Below are positions 12,786 to 14,498 of a stretch of DNA of 14,498 bases, piece by piece. The stretch covers positions 1 to 14,498 of the forward strand of contig JAJRCM010000041.1 of the NCBI GenBank assembly GCA_028678965.1, read 5' to 3'. This stretch comes from Methanomicrobiales archaeon. GTDB lineage: Archaea; Halobacteriota; Methanomicrobia; Methanomicrobiales; JACTUA01. Position 1 is the first letter of the stretch. Each line of letters starts with the position of its first letter. Below the pieces are notes generated by a model. It was given only the letters and a program-made list of their open reading frames with translations, was not told the DNA's origin and made no database searches. The translations under genes and the position numbers were made by a program.

Positions 12786-13555
12786 GCCCAATAACCATCA
12801 AGGATATCATGTCAAAAGCCATCACCATCGCAAAAGCTGCATCGATCGCTGAGGCGCTGGACAAGATGCTGGATCAAGGAGCGGATCCTCTGATCGTGAC
12901 CCATAACGGGAGTACGGTAGGTACCATCTCCCGCAAGTCCATTGCAAATATCCTGGGTAGCAAGAAGAATTCGAATATCTCCCCCAATGCCATTCATGTC
13001 GCCAGCACAGTGGAAGATGATTTCACCTCTGCCTATCCCGATCAGGGGCTGGACGTGGCGATTCCTCTCCTCCAGCACTACAAACTGGTGGTGGTTCTTG
13101 ACCGTGACCATCGATTGGTTGGGCAGGTTACTGCTGTGGATCTGCTCAAGGTCCTGCAGCCGGACTGTACTGTTGAAGAAGTGACAGAGACGGTCTGCAC
13201 CATCCAAGCTGATGAACGGGTGGTTCATCTCCGACGGCGGATGCTGGATGATAACATCACCAAATTCATCGTCAAGGACAATAGCACCATCATCGGCATC
13301 GTCACCGAGACCGATGTAGCCACTGCGATGCGGTCCTTCAGGGAAGTGGTCGAGGACAAGTACCAGGATCACAGGATCCGGAACCTGCTCGTGAGGGACA
13401 TTATGAGTTCTCCAGTATTGACCGTGGAAAAATCTGACGGTGTCAAGAAGATCGTGGACTTGATGCTCAAAAAGAGCATCAGCAGCGTGCCGGTCACCGA
13501 CAACGGAGAGATCATCGGGATCGTCACCAGAGAGTCCCTGGTAAAAACCCTGTAA
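12782..13555 (+). CDS. Four-CBS-module protein with a degenerate second module (fifth CBS gene)
   Basis: The last gene of the block encodes 257 residues. Modules: about 5-58 (IKDIMSKAITIAK to RKSIANIL), 68-126 (degenerate: the usual DVM start is replaced by an acidic stretch, STVEDDFTSAYPDQG, though GQVTAVDLLKVL is kept), 131-183 (VTETVCTIQA to ETDVATAM) and 202-257 (DIMSSPVLTVE to RESLVKTL). The degenerate module may have lost its ligand site and act structurally. It is joined to the previous gene by an ATGA overlap. A T6 run 5 bp after the stop marks the likely end of the transcript, so the potassium channel gene beyond may be transcribed separately or by read-through. Confidence 0.87.
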   Translation: MSPITIKDIMSKAITIAKAASIAEALDKMLDQGADPLIVTHNGSTVGTISRKSIANILGSKKNSNISPNAIHVASTVEDDFTSAYPDQGLDVAIPLLQHYKLVVVLDRDHRLVGQVTAVDLLKVLQPDCTVEEVTETVCTIQADERVVHLRRRMLDDNITKFIVKDNSTIIGIVTETDVATAMRSFREVVEDKYQDHRIRNLLVRDIMSSPVLTVEKSDGVKKIVDLMLKKSISSVPVTDNGEIIGIVTRESLVKTL

Positions 13556-13559
13556 CTCC

Positions 13560-13565
13560 TTTTTT
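13560..13565 (+). terminator. Oligo-T terminator after the CBS cluster
   Basis: A run of six T directly after the stop of the fifth CBS gene, in a pyrimidine-rich context (CTCC before, CCC after). Archaeal termination commonly uses such runs. The remaining 45 bp before the channel gene show no clear TATA box. Confidence 0.5.
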
Positions 13566-13610
13566 CCCGTCCACCTATCATTTGATGAGAAGTCCGATTG
13601 ATCTCTCTAC

Positions 13611-14435
13611 ATGGAATTAGTTCCATTCCGCATCCAGGCCTATCTTCTCTCCCTTGCGGCGATTATCCTGGTGGGGATTCCGGGGTTCATGGTCTTGGAA
13701 GGTCTCTCCTTTGTTGATGCGCTTTACTTCTGCATCGTCACCATTGCAACGGTTGGATATGGTGATATCCATCCTGTTACCAACGGAGGAAAGCTGCTGG
13801 CGATTATCGTAATCGTTGGTGGAGTGGGAAGTTTCGTGGGTCTCGTGGTCAATTCCCTGGAGACCTGGTTCAATATCCGGGATCAGGGGATCCGGCAGCG
13901 GAAACTGAATCTTCTCGTGGGGGTGTTCTTTAGTGATGTCGGCACGAAATTACTCGTCAGATTCTCACGGATCGATCCATCGATTGGGGAGATGCGAAAG
14001 GTCCTGATTATTAATGGTGCATGGACCGATGCTGAATTCGATAAGGTGGGTACTCAGCTTCGAGCTCGGGAGTATCATCTTGACCTCAGTCATGCGGATC
14101 TCAAAGAGCTGCAGCAGTTCCTCATCCAGCGGAGAGATATATTACTTCGGCTGCTGGAGAATCCCATGCTCTTTGAGCAGGAGCAATTCACCGAAGTCCT
14201 GCAGGCGCTTTTCCATCTCACCGATGAGCTCGACCATCGGGGGGATGTAAAAGACCTTCCGGAAACCGACATTGCCCACCTCGCCAACGATATGGTGAGA
14301 ACCTACCGCCTGCTGGTGATTGAATGGCTGGAGTACATGAAGTATCTAAGGGTGATTTACCCGTATCTCTTCTCCCTGGCCATGCGCACGAATCCATTTG
14401 ATACAGGTGCTTCACCCATCGTGGGAAAAGGATAA
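13611..14435 (+). CDS. Two-helix potassium channel with a C-terminal domain of unknown function
   Basis: The 274-residue product has a pore module: first helix about residues 8-29, pore helix about 34-46, selectivity filter T47-V-G-Y-G-D52 (the canonical K+ filter) and second helix about 61-83. Four copies would form a K+ channel. Residues 85-274 are mostly helical and charged and contain no Rossmann GxGxxG, so this is not an RCK-gated channel of the MthK type. Its conserved-looking parts are NLLVGVFFSDVGTKLL and, near the end, EYMKYLRVIYPYLFSLAM; I recall similar tails in other prokaryotic channel-like proteins without known function. No strong SD precedes the ATG at 13611. It lies 55 bp after five CBS genes on the same strand, which raises the idea of CBS control in trans. 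Confidence 0.88.
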   Translation: MELVPFRIQAYLLSLAAIILVGIPGFMVLEGLSFVDALYFCIVTIATVGYGDIHPVTNGGKLLAIIVIVGGVGSFVGLVVNSLETWFNIRDQGIRQRKLNLLVGVFFSDVGTKLLVRFSRIDPSIGEMRKVLIINGAWTDAEFDKVGTQLRAREYHLDLSHADLKELQQFLIQRRDILLRLLENPMLFEQEQFTEVLQALFHLTDELDHRGDVKDLPETDIAHLANDMVRTYRLLVIEWLEYMKYLRVIYPYLFSLAMRTNPFDTGASPIVGKG

Positions 14436-14436
14436 C

Positions 14437-14448
14437 AATAAATTTATA
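14437..14448 (+). promoter_or_regulatory. Probable promoter of the next gene
   Basis: AATAAATTTATA directly follows the channel stop codon in an abrupt AT-rich stretch (14433-14470). It would start transcription about 20 nt before the possible ATG at 14492. Confidence 0.45.
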
Positions 14449-14491
14449 ATGATTAATAATGACGATTTATTGGTAGTCAGGAGCTGATGAC

Positions 14492-14498
14492 ATGGAGG
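14492..14498 (+). CDS. Possible first codons of a further gene (cut by the right edge)
   Basis: An ATG at 14492 is preceded by AGGAG (14479-14483) at 8-nt spacing and by a TATA-like element. Only two codons lie in the window, so nothing can be said about the product. Confidence 0.3.

Noticed and set aside
9645..13555. The CBS region as a fragmented single gene or a set of frameshifted pseudogenes
   Set aside because: Each gene starts with a plausible SD or coupled start and ends cleanly after a complete CBS module, so these are separate intact genes.

Overview
The window looks like chromosomal DNA of a methanogenic euryarchaeon, most likely of the order Methanomicrobiales. The reasons are a class I lysyl-tRNA synthetase, a pyruvoyl-dependent arginine decarboxylase, the archaeal oapABC trio, archaeal TATA-type promoters, Shine-Dalgarno (SD) sequences of the GGAGGTGA type, and a dense block of CBS-domain genes. 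The order is an inference from gene content; I see no marker that fixes genus or species. Codon use looks even throughout, and I see no insertion sequence, integrase, CRISPR array, tRNA or rRNA.

Layout. (1) 1-1476, minus strand: an iron operon, a DtxR-type regulator then feoA then feoB, with feoB running off the left edge. (2) 1590-3865, plus strand: the repair polymerase PolX, overlapping by 4 bp a cis-prenyltransferase-like protein that has lost its catalytic residues. (3) 4010-4552, plus strand: pyruvoyl-dependent arginine decarboxylase behind its own promoter. (4) 4611-7874, minus strand: a tightly overlapping operon of lysS, a radical SAM protein and a catalytic cis-prenyltransferase (uppS type). 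(5) 8006-9450, minus strand: oapA, oapB and oapC. (6) 9645-13555, plus strand: five consecutive CBS-domain genes carrying 18 recognisable CBS modules; the first also has a C-terminal zinc ribbon. (7) 13611-14435, plus strand: a two-helix potassium channel with a cytoplasmic domain that is not an RCK domain. After it come a promoter-like AT-rich stretch and possibly the first codons of another gene.

Two points stand out. First, the window holds both halves of what looks like a heteromeric cis-prenyltransferase. The 196-residue protein at 3275-3865 lacks the catalytic Asp but keeps a C-terminal RxG, while the UppS at 4611-5393 has the catalytic DGNRR motif but lacks RxG. The same split is known for eukaryotic DHDDS/NgBR and has been reported for Methanosarcina mazei. 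Second, the five-gene CBS array next to a channel without its own nucleotide-binding domain suggests a multi-subunit ligand-sensing system of unknown output. The array itself is seen in the sequence; its function and its link to the channel are hypotheses.
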